30,018 nucleotides of DNA from Priapulus caudatus (lineage: Eukaryota; Priapulida; Priapulimorpha; Priapulimorphida; Priapulidae): assembly GCF_000485595.1 (NCBI RefSeq), contig NW_014578073.1:106108-136125 (forward strand), given 5' to 3'. The notes under the pieces were generated by a model. The model ran no database searches, had not been told where the DNA came from, and saw only the letters and a program-made list of their open reading frames with translations. This document shows, one piece after another, positions 20,306-29,949 of the stretch. A program made the translations under genes and the position numbers. Position 1 is the first letter of the stretch. Every line of letters begins with the position of its first letter.

Positions 20306-21421
20306 CAAACACTGGCTGCTGCCATTGCTGCCGCTGCACACTGACACATAAATATATAGCAGGTAAGAAAGCGTGCGCCAGGAATTCGCTCGACGCTCGC
20401 TGCATTTCACAGGATTACAACACAAATACTCAACCTTTCGACTTCATCTTTGCTGCTAATTGACGAACAGTGTTTACTTGTTGTAGAAATATTATGTCTC
20501 AGTTCGAAACAGATCTGTGTCACGCAAAATCACGAATGAAATCATGAAATTCTCGCGATTGCTAGCACTGCGCACGTGATGTTAATGAATTTCGGAATCT
20601 GGAGACCCCTACCGGCCGTATTCGCGACGTCAAAGTTGGAGCCGTCTATGGTATCTATAGCTACGCCCTACTGGCGGCTTTGACGGGGCTCACATGGGAG
20701 GCGGAAAGCAGCGTTGTTGTTTCCCAAAATGCAGTGCGCCGCCTTTAGCCATGTACTTAAGTTCATTAACATCACGTGCGCAGTGCTAGCGATCGCGAGA
20801 ATTTCATGATTTCATTCGTGATTTTGCGTGACACAGCTCTGTTTTGAACTGAGACATAATATTTCTACAACAAGTAAACACTGTTCTTCAATTAGCAGCA
20901 AAGATGGAGTCGGAAGGTTGAGTATTTGTGTTGTAATCATGTGAAATGCAGCGAGCGTCGAGCGAATTCCTGGCGCACGCTTTCTTACCTGCTATATATT
21001 TATGTGTCAGTGTGCAGCGGCAGCAATGGCGGCACCCAGTGTTTGTTGTAGATGAGCATTTGGACGGCATTTACAGGAAATTGTCGGCAATAATACGTGA
21101 AAGAGAGTGTATAGAAACATTAAGGCTTTGGTAGTAAAAAGATTTCGTATTTATTTAGCTTTATATTTTATTGAAACGCTCCAAGTGCCTGTGTGTCACT
21201 AGGCCCTAACAGTAACAGTCAATAACATTAAGATTCCATTCGTAAACCGTTGACAGAAACATCGCAAAGTTACGAGAATGAAAAATCTTCGAAAATATCC
21301 TCTTAACATTACGAGAGCCCAGACCCTCTCGTAACTATAATTAATATTAAGATGAAAATAACACATTTAGACTAAGAGTTACAAATCTCTAATCTATAAG
21401 AGTTAAGAATTACAATTATAG

Positions 21422-21781
21422 CAGGGTGCGAAATTAACGGGAGTCCGGAGTTAAATACTCCCTGATTTATTGTTGGACTCCCTGATTTGACATAGGGGCC
21501 TATGCAGGAGTTCGTGTGACTCCCTGAAAATTCTGCTATACTAACTAGTTCGTTCCAGAGCACGGCCTCGCGGAATTACAGTATTTTTTCAGCTAATGTC
21601 CAAAGAAAATTTTGGCAGATGTGCTACTGCATGAATCTTAAAAATAAGCACATGCATTATTGTTAATATCTTTAATTTTGAACCTCAGGCTGCGGACTCC
21701 TTCATTTTGCTGCGGACTCCCTCTTTTTGAGGGTAGGGAGTCATTTGGACTCCTGTGTTCAAAAGTTAATTTTTACCCCTG
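21422..21781 (+). mobile_element. MITE, copy 3
   Basis: A 360-bp copy of the element at 129-475, starting CAGGGTGCGAAATTAAC and ending GTTAATTTTTACCCCTG. TATAG occurs on both sides (21417-21421 and 21782-21786). A sixth duplicated base, seen in the other copies, is not evident here. The terminal inverted repeats are the clearest of the three copies. Confidence 0.85.
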
Positions 21782-21935
21782 TATAGTGATATTATATTTT
21801 ATATTAATGAGTAATATATGTTTTTCTTGAAAAACACGTCAAAAACATTAATTATCTACTGATCGTAAAACAAAACAAAACATTTACAAATGATGTATGG
21901 CATTTGTTCTCTCGTTTTAAATACTTTGACACTGA

Positions 21936-22602
21936 CAGGGGCGTAGCTATACGGTGAAATGGATGTGCACTGACACAGGCGGGGGGTCTGGGAAATTTTT
22001 GAATTCCGCCCCCCAGAAAATTGTGAAAATGTAGATCACAGGAGATAGTATTTGAGGCACTTTTGAGTAAATGTACAGCCTTCATTCTGACTATGACAAT
22101 TATCTTTTTAGTAGAACTATTCTCTTCATGAGCAACAAAATGTGATCACAAAAGATCACTATAACTAATGTAATTTTCGTTTTATTATCAAGACATGATA
22201 AACTAACGCAGATTCTTAAACTCTTTCTTTCTCTCTCTCCATCTCTGTGTGCGTGCGTGCGTGCGAGTGAGCGTATGCATATGCGTGTGCGTGTGGGCGC
22301 GTGTGTGTGCTCAAACACACACATCACTCATTGCACATCACGGCATTGTTTAAGTCGCGTTCATTATTCAATGTGTAGGGGTGACCACCGCTGGGATGAA
22401 GGCGACAGCAAAACTCTTTGTTGGAATTGTGAAAAAGCTGCAAAAGGGTTGTAACCTGCTTTGCCACTCAATTATATAATTGAATCCATGCATCAGGTGA
22501 CGTTTTGTACAGCCGCGCGACTATGTAAAATTATTGTTAGTCCAACAGAGGGGGTTATATGTAGCTAGCCACCCAATCCCCCCCCCCCTAATTCCACCAC
22601 TG
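21936..22602 (-). mobile_element. hAT-like non-autonomous element, inverted relative of 2875-3718
   Basis: Its ends read CAGGGGCGTAGCTATACGG (left) and, in complement, CAGTGGTGGAATTAGG (right). It shares several blocks with 2875-3718 in reverse orientation and lacks the MITE found there. It instead carries (TC)n and GTGCGT-type DNA (about 22220-22320). There is no intact coding frame and no clear target duplication. Confidence 0.65.
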
Positions 22603-23294
22603 ATGTAGTTTGGGAGTAGAGATGTAGAAAGTTTGGACGTAAGTCGTAAGTGTTATCTTAGCATTAACATTAGCATTAACTTTACCATGTTTCTGACAAC
22701 GGCTCCCGGACTCTGGAGTGAATAATAAGGAAGTGGCTCGAGGTACGTCAGCTGTCGTTCGTTGAAGCCCCTTTTTGGCATTTGTTTGAGGGTTAAGGCA
22801 ATTATTTGCGATCGTCTTATGTAGAGTTTACAATAATGTTCATTTTTATACCTAGGCTAATCCGAGAGTTTTCTAGCTCATCAAAACTCTCAAATCGTGA
22901 ATTTATTTCCCAAGGCATTATTTCGAAATCTGCCGCCATCTTTATTTCGTTTGTATGAAAGTGAATGGACTGCCGTAGCTCCAGCCTCGTAAATTGGAGA
23001 TACGGCTGCCGTACCTCCAGGTATTGTCTAATATTAATAACAAATTATGCCTGGTCACTGGTGTGGTGGCATTGTCATTGCCTATTGGTGGCGTACTAGT
23101 ACTAACTTGAATTCCTTCATCCACGAAATTGATCCTATGTACAGGTGTATTCTAAAATAAATACACTTATTCACCCAACTATCTCAAGTACGAGATAAAT
23201 TTAAAGCACTAACTAAATCGTACACCATCGCATGTCAAAAAACAACATTGCAATAAGATACTATTACTATCAGTTGATCAGTAGTTGGAATAAG
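22603..23294. other. Intergenic, no gene recognised
   Basis: Near 22640-22715 a ttagcattaac repeat followed by TTTCTGACAACGG is related in reverse to the sequence at about 19661. On the minus strand near 22930, AAGATGGCGGC resembles a YY1-type site. No coding exon of KLHDC10 was found here. Confidence 0.35.
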
Positions 23295-24215
23295 CTCTAG
23301 AACTATAGCCCTTGGTCCTGCCACAGGGCCATAGCACAAAGTATGTTGAATATGGGCAACGAAACTGCTCCCACTGCTCCCACGAGGAACGGATCACAGA
23401 AAAAACGAGGGCAGCCCATGTGGGTTAGGGGTAGTGATGTCACGATCATCGATTATACTCGATCATCGGTTGAACAGTGGCTCAAACCAAGCGCTTGGTT
23501 ATCAAAATCCATAATCGATTTCATCGGGAAAAAAAAAATCGAAATAAATGTAAAACTTGAACAAGAAAACTTGGAAAAGTGATGAGAATCAGATATATCA
23601 TCGCTACTATACAAGTTATCCTTTATTAACATACATGCATTATACACACAGTAGTAAACAGTGCAAAACAAACAGTAAACAGGGCTAAACAGGCACATAC
23701 ATGCACACACGTACATGCACACGACGTTACGCACACGCAGGCATTCAACACCCTGAGTAACCGATCATCGGTTACTTGGGTCCAACCGATGATCGATTAC
23801 GAAATTACAACCGATTGACAACACTCGTTAGGGTGTGGGTTATAGCACGGGCGCTGATACAAGGTTGACAGGCAACATGTTTATGTTTAGAAAAGTCCCA
23901 ATTCACCCCCATGCATGAGTAATGGGCTGCCCCGTGTTTTTGCCTACATTTCGGATGACGTTACCCACGTACGCGAGCATTTGAACAGAATTTGCAAGCA
24001 GTGGTAAGAATTTAAGGAATAAATGAATAAATGCGTGGTATAAAGTTGTGAAACTTCAAATAGTTAGGTAAGGGGTCCATAAGTGTTTAAAAGCCTGATC
24101 ATTTTGCGTTCTGTGAGCCGTTCCTCGTGGGAGCAGAGGGAGCAGTTTCGTTGCCCATATTCAACATAGTTTGTGCTATAGCCCTGTGGCAGAGCGAAGG
24201 GCTGTAGTTCTAGAG
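23295..24215. mobile_element. Element with about 110-bp inverted repeats
   Basis: About 110 bp at 23295-23405 (starting CTCTAGAACTATAGCCC) recurs as a reverse complement at about 24105-24215. A second inverted block around GGGCAGCCCAT lies further in (23410-23419 and about 23923-23932). The 79-codon frame at 23343 starts in one arm and runs into the inserted element, so it is not a gene. A second element (23432-23826) is nested inside. Confidence 0.7.
23432..23826. mobile_element. hAT-like MITE nested in the element above
   Basis: A 395-bp element starts TAGTGATGTCACGATCATCG and ends, in complement, GAGTGTTGTCAATCGG. It has an 8-bp flanking duplication, GTTAGGGG at 23424-23431 and GTTAGGGT at 23827-23834 (7 of 8 identical). 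ATCATCGGTTG-type words recur near both ends. An 8-bp duplication fits the hAT superfamily. Confidence 0.7.
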
Positions 24216-24462
24216 TTACAGTTGGCCGTCACACACACGTTACCACCAATCAGAACACTCTTTCTGTACCATTACGTCTTACAAATATGGACGAATAGAA
24301 TTAGGATGGTGAGTGACAGTCGCCGAGACAATATATTACCAGTAATTACATAATCTACAGGTTACCTGGTATAATTCGAATTGTATAAATATTAGAGATA
24401 AATTGGCGCACAATTATAACTGCGATTTGCTACATCACTGAAATCAATGTCTGTCCATCTAG

Positions 24463-27400
24463 GCAAGACGTTTCCTGAGCCAAGAAGCGGTCATCGATGT
24501 GTAGCGAATGACATCTACCTGTACGCCTTCGGAGGTTTTAACTCAGCATTTGCGGGTCGGCGCAACAATGAGGAGTCCTACTATCCGCTCTTGAGAGAGG
24601 TTAATGTATATATAGGTGTTGGCACTGCCAACTTCCATTCTGTTGAATTGAGCGTAAATGCAATGTTTCACCGCATGTGGGTGCCAAATAGTTTCTGTTT
24701 ATTCATTTGTAATAGTAAATAAAATGAATATATTCCCATAATTACTTGTAAACGTGTGTTTAAGTCCATGTTTACTGCTTTTTACAAACAGTTATGGCGG
24801 TTTAACATTGTACGAAAGTCATGGGAAAAGCTCAGTACTGGAGTTGACATGCCTTGGGAAGTGGCTTCACATTGTGGTATGTAGAATACGCATTTATAAT
24901 ATAAATGTCAAATATATATGTAATCAAAAGCAAGGCATAGCTATATTGAAGAAATATATCTATCATTTGTACTTAAGTTATGTGATGTGCATTCATGTTT
25001 GTCTATCGATTTCATTAAACAATTACTTTAATATAAGTTAATATATTTCCTTGGTCACTGTCTGGAGAAGAGGATATTAGAATTTTTACTTGTTTTGTTT
25101 TTTTAAAACAAAAGGCCATAAAGCTGTATTTATATACATATATGCACATTCATCAGAGACTGCATGTGACACATATATAATATAAGTATGAAAATAAAAA
25201 TTTATCTCAGTTAGATTCAAAATCAGTTATGAATGCTTACAACGACGAAATGTTCGTCCATCTCTCCGATAGACTTCCTCAGGTCTGATGTTTCCAGGTA
25301 GATGGCAGCACTGGAAACGAAGTTGGAACCTGGTCACTTTCGGGCGGCCGCCAGTCTGCGGTTCTCTCGAGCAGGTGCAGTTCTGAGGATATTGTCATAT
25401 ATATGGGATAGGTGGTACGAGCCCTCATCTCTATTCATTGTAGCCAGTTCTCTTCGAATACGTATCGCTTCTCTTCTCTGTCTGCACATCAGAATAGATT
25501 CTTTCGACACTACAGTGGCCTCTTTCCAGTTCGGCAGATGGTTTTGGTCGACCATGTGGTCAGTTATGGCAGACTTATGCTGTTGTCCTGATGTGGACGC
25601 ACGAGCCGCTCGTGTGCTGGTTCCTTTTGTATGGGTATTGACATCAGTCATGTGTTATTTTAATTGTGTTCCAAATTCCCTGCCCGTTTCCCCTATGTAC
25701 ACGCTATCACAATTCCCTGCCTGTTTCCCCTATGTACACGCTATCACAATTCGAGCAAGCGATGCGGTACACACAGCCTGTTGTATTTTTGATGTACTGG
25801 AAATAGTAGAATATTCCTGATGGTCTTATGGGGTTTAAATGCTGATAAATCTTATGGGGTTTAAATGCTGATAAATCTTATGGGGTTTAAATGCTGATAA
25901 ATCTTATGGGGTTTAAATGCTGATAAATCTTATGGGGTTTAAATGCTGATAAAGTCTTATGGGTATTAGATGCTGAATAAATCTTAATGGGGTTTAAATG
26001 CTGATAAAATCTTATGGGGTTTAAATGCTGATAAATCTTATGTGGGTTTAAAATGCTGATAAATTCTTAATGGGGTTTAAAATGCTGATAAATCTTATGG
26101 GGTTAAATGCTGATAAATCTATGGGGTTTTTAAATGCTGATGAAATCTTTCGCCACAGTGTAAGTATTACATGAACTTATTTTGGATCTAACTGAGATAA
26201 CTTTATTTTCATCGTGAACTATAGAGATCCGATGAAATTATCAATCGAATAATAATTATGGATATTCTGACAGTAAGTGGCCTAGCTATAAGTGATGGCT
26301 GACATGTAAGTGCTAGCTATAAGTATGGCTGACTATGTAAGTAAGTGGGCATAGCAAAGTATGCTGACAATGTAAGTGGGCCTAAGCATAAAGTATGGCT
26401 GAACATGTAAGTAAGTGGCATAGCTATGAATGATGGCTGAGCATGTAAGTGGACTAGCTATAAGATGCGCTGACAGTAAGTGGCCTAGGCTGATAAGCTA
26501 GTGGTGACATGTAAGTGGCCTATGCTATAAGATTATGGCTGACGATGTAAAGTGGCCTAGCTATAAGTAGGCTGACATGTAAGTGGCCTAGCTATAAGTC
26601 ATTTATCAGTCGCTCCCTATCCTTACGAGGCTTATAAACCACTTGCAATTTTAAATATAAGTGACATATAAGTTTCTTTCGAAAGTATAAGTGACATATA
26701 GGTCACTTATAATTGACATACATTTGACATGGCGACATACACATCACATATAAGTGACAGATAAGTACATTTAGTAAGGGTTTCATTACAGCACACCACA
26801 GTAAAGTGAACTGACTTTCAATTTGTAGTGCATGAGTCATGTACTGCCAGTGTGCTTGTACCACCTATAACGTGCAGATGAACTACATTATTGCTGGGTA
26901 ATGTTAGAGGAAATGGTGTAAAAATGAAGACGGTGTTAAAGAATTTATTTCAAAATCTGAAAAAATATAGCGAAATGTAGTCTCACCTCACAGCGGATAT
27001 ATATGAATGATTACACCAACTTTAAAAACACTAAGAATTTATGTAGTTATGGCATAGAAAATTGGATTTGAATACATCGTATTACCATAGCATATTTGAT
27101 TATAGCGATAATTAATTTGCAAATGGCACCTTAGTGCACCAACAAGTTACAAATGCACCCATAGTGCACCTAATTCAAACAACAGGGCATCTGATTCTGT
27201 GTAGTTTAACTACTCTTTTTCTATTTTTAAATTGGCCGATATCTCGCATATATCGCGAGATAGTCCGAGATTCACAAGAAATGGCGGCGATAATCTAAAG
27301 GAGTAATCAAAATTTTAATCGTGCATGTTTTGGAGAATATCACTAAGTACGAAGGTTCTAAGACATTTTATCGTTACTCTAGACAGTTGCTGTTACTCAA

Positions 27401-28818
27401 GCAATAACTGTAAGTGTCGTAAATGTGGGGAAAACCTCAGACTGGTTGGAAATTATGTTAGAAATAAATGCTTTATAAAGGATACTCTCCACGTTTTGCA
27501 CGGGTATTGCTCTAATGAAGATTAAACGTTTATTGATGATTGCACCGAATCAATCACACGTTTTATTTATAGAGGAGATATATCTCTATGCTCAAGCCAA
27601 AAAATTTCATGAAATTTCCAGCACCTAATTATGATACCAGACAAATTTGGAATTTTTATGTAAAAATGGTATTTTGGATATTTCTCAATTACCACAGTGT
27701 GAGGAAGCAAAATTTTCATCACAGGTTAAGCACAATATGTACCAAAATAGCGCATCAGGATTTTTCTTTAGGTGTCATATTTATTGTGAAAAATGACAAA
27801 AACTGCTTTAAAATCAAGTTGTGTGTTAGAATTGAAAATTTTTGCGAATAAAGAGGCATAACTCATAAATTACGGCAATTAATAACAATCCCTGATGCTC
27901 TTTTTTGCAGCAATATGTTACCATTAAAACGAGTGTACAATTAAATTATTCGGAGTTGTAATCACAGAGAAATATCCATTTACACATCGGCTACTATGTC
28001 AGAAAGCGAAACGGAGAAATCAGCGTTTTTCTATTTTTCACAATGATCGACCGCCTGTGTGCAAAATGGGTAAACGTATGTGAAATATCTACTGTTAGTA
28101 CTTACTGCGACATATCCATGACTAACTGACACCACTAAATTGGTAAAATGTTCCATGCACCTTGAGAAATAGTGAGAAATTACGAGGTTACCATCGCAAT
28201 TTAATGCAAAACGCGCAAACACAGCCCATTGCCTGACGTCACTAAGCTATATGTCAACAAATGTGTGCCTAATGTAAGGTGTGTAGCGAGGTGAAAGAAC
28301 TATTTTGGGCAGCGGGGGATAGTTCACCTATCACTGGCAGATGACAGCTGTAGAAGGGTTGATGCTGAATGATACTGGCTTAAATGATAATGATTATATT
28401 AGTGAATATCGTGAAAATGCTGGTTGTATCATGTCTCTGACGTCATCATGACGTCAGCCGCGGCTCACTACATGTGTACGCGGGCAATCAGAACACTCTG
28501 ACAGTTCACATGTACCGTTATATGGAGAAATGAGCATGTACAGAGGTGGCACATAGTGTTAGCCATTGAATAAAGTTGAAAATGAAAAATCGGTAAAATT
28601 TTGCGTAAAACCTTGAGAGTAACCTTAATTATTCTTCGTGAACTTCTGTTGTTTGTTCTTCAGCGCTTCTGGTTGCAAACAGATTAATAGTGTTTGGTGG
28701 GACTGGCATTCCGTTTGGCAAAGTTAGCAGCAATCTGGTTCACGTCTGTGATCTGAAGAAGGTGAAGTGGCAAGTTCTGGACACCACAGGTGCACTGCCA
28801 CTTAAGGGATATGGACAG
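24463..28818 (+). CDS. KLHDC10: KLHDC10 (kelch-domain protein), three internal exons, partial
   Basis: Exons 24463-24599, 24792-24876 and 28664-28818 have AG acceptors and GT donors and join in phase into 377 nt (about 125 residues). They encode PRSGHRCVA, YLYAFGGFN, YPLLRELWRFN, then RLIVFGGTGIPFG, VHVCDLKKVKW and YGQ at the end. These match the first kelch blades of KLHDC10 in order and spacing, including its characteristic FGGTGIPFG. In vertebrates KLHDC10 is a CUL2-ligase substrate receptor recognising C-terminal degrons. Its Drosophila relative Slim activates ASK1 signalling. The N-terminal exon(s) were not found upstream in the window, and the remaining blades lie beyond its right edge. 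It is transcribed away from UBE2H. Confidence 0.9.
24877..25170 (+). other. KLHDC10: 5' part of the large KLHDC10 intron
   Basis: AT-rich intron sequence with no recognisable element before the Penelope-like fragment. The donor after the second exon is GTATGT. Confidence 0.6.
25675..25750. repeat. 37-bp tandem duplication in the GIY-YIG segment
   Basis: The block attccctgcc...tatcaca occurs twice in direct succession, with one C/T difference. It duplicates the codons for the CDSVYIGETGRE stretch. Because 37 is not a multiple of three, it shifts the frame and introduces stops. Confidence 0.9.
25824..26145. repeat. 26-bp tandem array
   Basis: About 12 units of a 26-bp repeat (tcttatggggtttaaat then gctgataaa). 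The first five are essentially identical. From about 25950 the units differ mainly by single-base insertions or deletions, such as aaag for aaa, taaaa for taaa, and loss of one t. Confidence 0.95.
26255..26600. repeat. About 32-bp tandem array with many indels
   Basis: Roughly ten units of the type gtggcctagctataagt + atggctgacatgtaa. Nearly every unit has one or more single-base gains or losses, except the last two, which are clean and in step. Confidence 0.9.
26601..28663 (+). other. KLHDC10: 3' part of the large KLHDC10 intron
   Basis: ataagtgacatata words recur at 26660-26770, continuing the style of the preceding array. Short open frames at 27325 and 27588 are AT-driven and match nothing. 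Three perfect TGACGTCA sites occur at 28234-28241, 28438-28445 and 28449-28456. The acceptor for the next exon is TTCTTCAG. Confidence 0.5.
28438..28456. promoter_or_regulatory. Tandem CRE palindrome in KLHDC10 intron
   Basis: TGACGTCA, a TCA spacer and a second TGACGTCA make a perfect 19-bp palindrome centred on one base. A third CRE lies at 28234-28241. These are canonical CREB/ATF octamers; whether they act as an enhancer cannot be read from the sequence. Confidence 0.45.
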
Positions 28819-29530
28819 GTGAGTAGGCAGTCACTTATGCTAGCGAACACTTTACTATCACCATTGACTTACATCCAGTGCATTTCTATGCAATGATTTT
28901 GTCACGGAGAGCCAATATGCTTTCAAATAGTTATACACCTAGATGACATGATCCTGTACTGGAGTTCTAAGATGATTGAGAAGCTGGTGAGATACGGGAA
29001 TGTTTTATAATCTGTCTGCTGCACTGCTGAGGTGACAGCATGGGACAGATTAGCAGAAGCTATTTACCTCCTCTCAACAGAGTTGGAGGAGGTTATGTGA
29101 TCGGTCTCGTGTGTTCGCGCGATCGATATTAGCGCGTCGAGTCAGCGAGCCAGCCAGCCAGCAGCAGGCCAGTCAGTCAGCAGCAGGCCAGCAGCAAGCG
29201 GCGAGCCAGCTCGTAACACATACATGTTACATGGGGCGTATGGCGTATGTCGCTGGCGGAGGTATGCACTCTCTGTGAGTGCCCTCTGTCTAGTTGTTAT
29301 TGTGGCTTGTGCCCACACCAGTTTGTAATGCTTTGTCAGTGTGTAACCAATTAATGTGAGGGATGGCAGTATAGCGGGGACCCAGGTCAGTGTAAGGTTG
29401 GCAATCATTACTCACTTGCATGGTTGTAAGCACACTAGAATGACAACATGACATCAACCATCTGTTAAAATATCCACATCACAAAAAACCACAAATTTCC
29501 CTAGGAAGATATTTTGCTAATTATACCCAA
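28819..29530 (+). other. KLHDC10: KLHDC10 intron following the third exon
   Basis: The donor GTGAGT is strong. No further kelch exon was recognised before the window end. A degenerate gccagccagc/cagtcagcagcaggcc tract occupies about 29140-29205. Confidence 0.5.
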
Positions 29531-29840
29531 CAGTGTTTCCCCTGGCCTAAAAGGTCTGTGAGGTGGTAATTTTTTTGGGTGTGTTTGCGCGTTTTGAGGT
29601 CCTAGCAAAGCGAGCACTGCAGGTAGCTAGGGGGGTCCGGGGGCATGCCCTCCAGAATGTTTTTGAAAAAATGGTGCAATTTGGTGCATTCTAAGCTATT
29701 TTAGAGCATTATAAGCACTGTTCTATGGAAGAACATTGATTTTTGTCAGCGAGGCGGTGTTATGGACAAAGTTCTGTGTGGCGGCTGAGAATTTGAAAGA
29801 GGCAGCCCGCCTCGCTCGTGTCAATGCAGGGGAAACACTG
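29531..29840. mobile_element. hAT-type MITE with 14-bp terminal inverted repeats
   Basis: A 310-bp element begins CAGTGTTTCCCCTG and ends with its exact complement CAGGGGAAACACTG. The interior has GGGGTCCGGGGGCATGCCC-type sequence common in hAT-derived MITEs. There is no coding capacity. The flanks (atacccaa and tatatata) do not form a convincing 8-bp duplication. Confidence 0.8.
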
Positions 29841-29949
29841 TATATATATATTGATGAAATACCATAATTGTGCTGCTATCAAGTGTCATGAGTTTTTTGT
29901 GTTATGCATATCATAAAACGTGATTATGTGCGTGCACTACTTACACGAC

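Larger units (their letters stand above)
19787..21199. repeat. Large imperfect palindrome (inverted repeat, arms about 440 bp)
   Basis: The left arm (19787-19944 plus 20306-20590) is the reverse complement of the right arm (20761-21199), with only scattered differences. The left arm is interrupted by a 361-bp insertion. A non-palindromic 170-bp spacer (20591-20760) separates the arms; it is GC-richer. The 62-codon frame 20946-21134 lies within one arm and is repeated in the other, so I do not call it a gene. Excluding the insertion, the arms are 443 and 439 bp. It could be a foldback transposon or an inverted duplication. Confidence 0.9.
25180..26215 (-). mobile_element. Penelope-like element fragment with inverted flanks
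   Basis: The minus strand from about 25800 to 25220 encodes, with interruptions, the C-terminal GIY-YIG region of a Penelope-like element: GCVYRIACSNCDSVYIGETG, then DHMVDQNHLPNWKEATV, RREAIRIRRELATMNRDEG, and DLRKSIGEMDEHFVV near the end. The frame is broken by stops and by a 37-bp tandem duplication in the YIGETG segment. The reverse transcriptase part is missing. About 70 bp at 25180-25250 recurs inverted at about 26145-26215, like the inverted terminal repeats some Penelope copies carry. It is dead and lies in a KLHDC10 intron. Confidence 0.8.

Noticed and set aside
20946-21134. 62-codon open frame in the palindrome right arm
   Set aside because: It is simply part of the inverted repeat and present in both arms; no recognisable transposase domain.
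22380-22454. RWDEGDSK-like string as the missing KLHDC10 N-terminal exon (vertebrate RWDPVRR)
   Set aside because: The sequence is a shared block of the hAT-like element, also present inverted near 3430-3480, so the similarity is chance.
16356-24462. ZC3HC1, expected between UBE2H and KLHDC10 by comparison with human
   Set aside because: I saw no open frame or exon resembling it; the interval is filled with repeats. A tblastn search would settle it.
25302-25820. 172-codon plus-strand open frame
   Set aside because: It is the antisense of the Penelope GIY-YIG segment, whose minus-strand reading carries the recognisable motifs.
27325-27851. Two plus-strand open frames in the KLHDC10 intron, one with CxCxxC
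   Set aside because: AT-driven, no complete zinc-binding pattern and no family resemblance.
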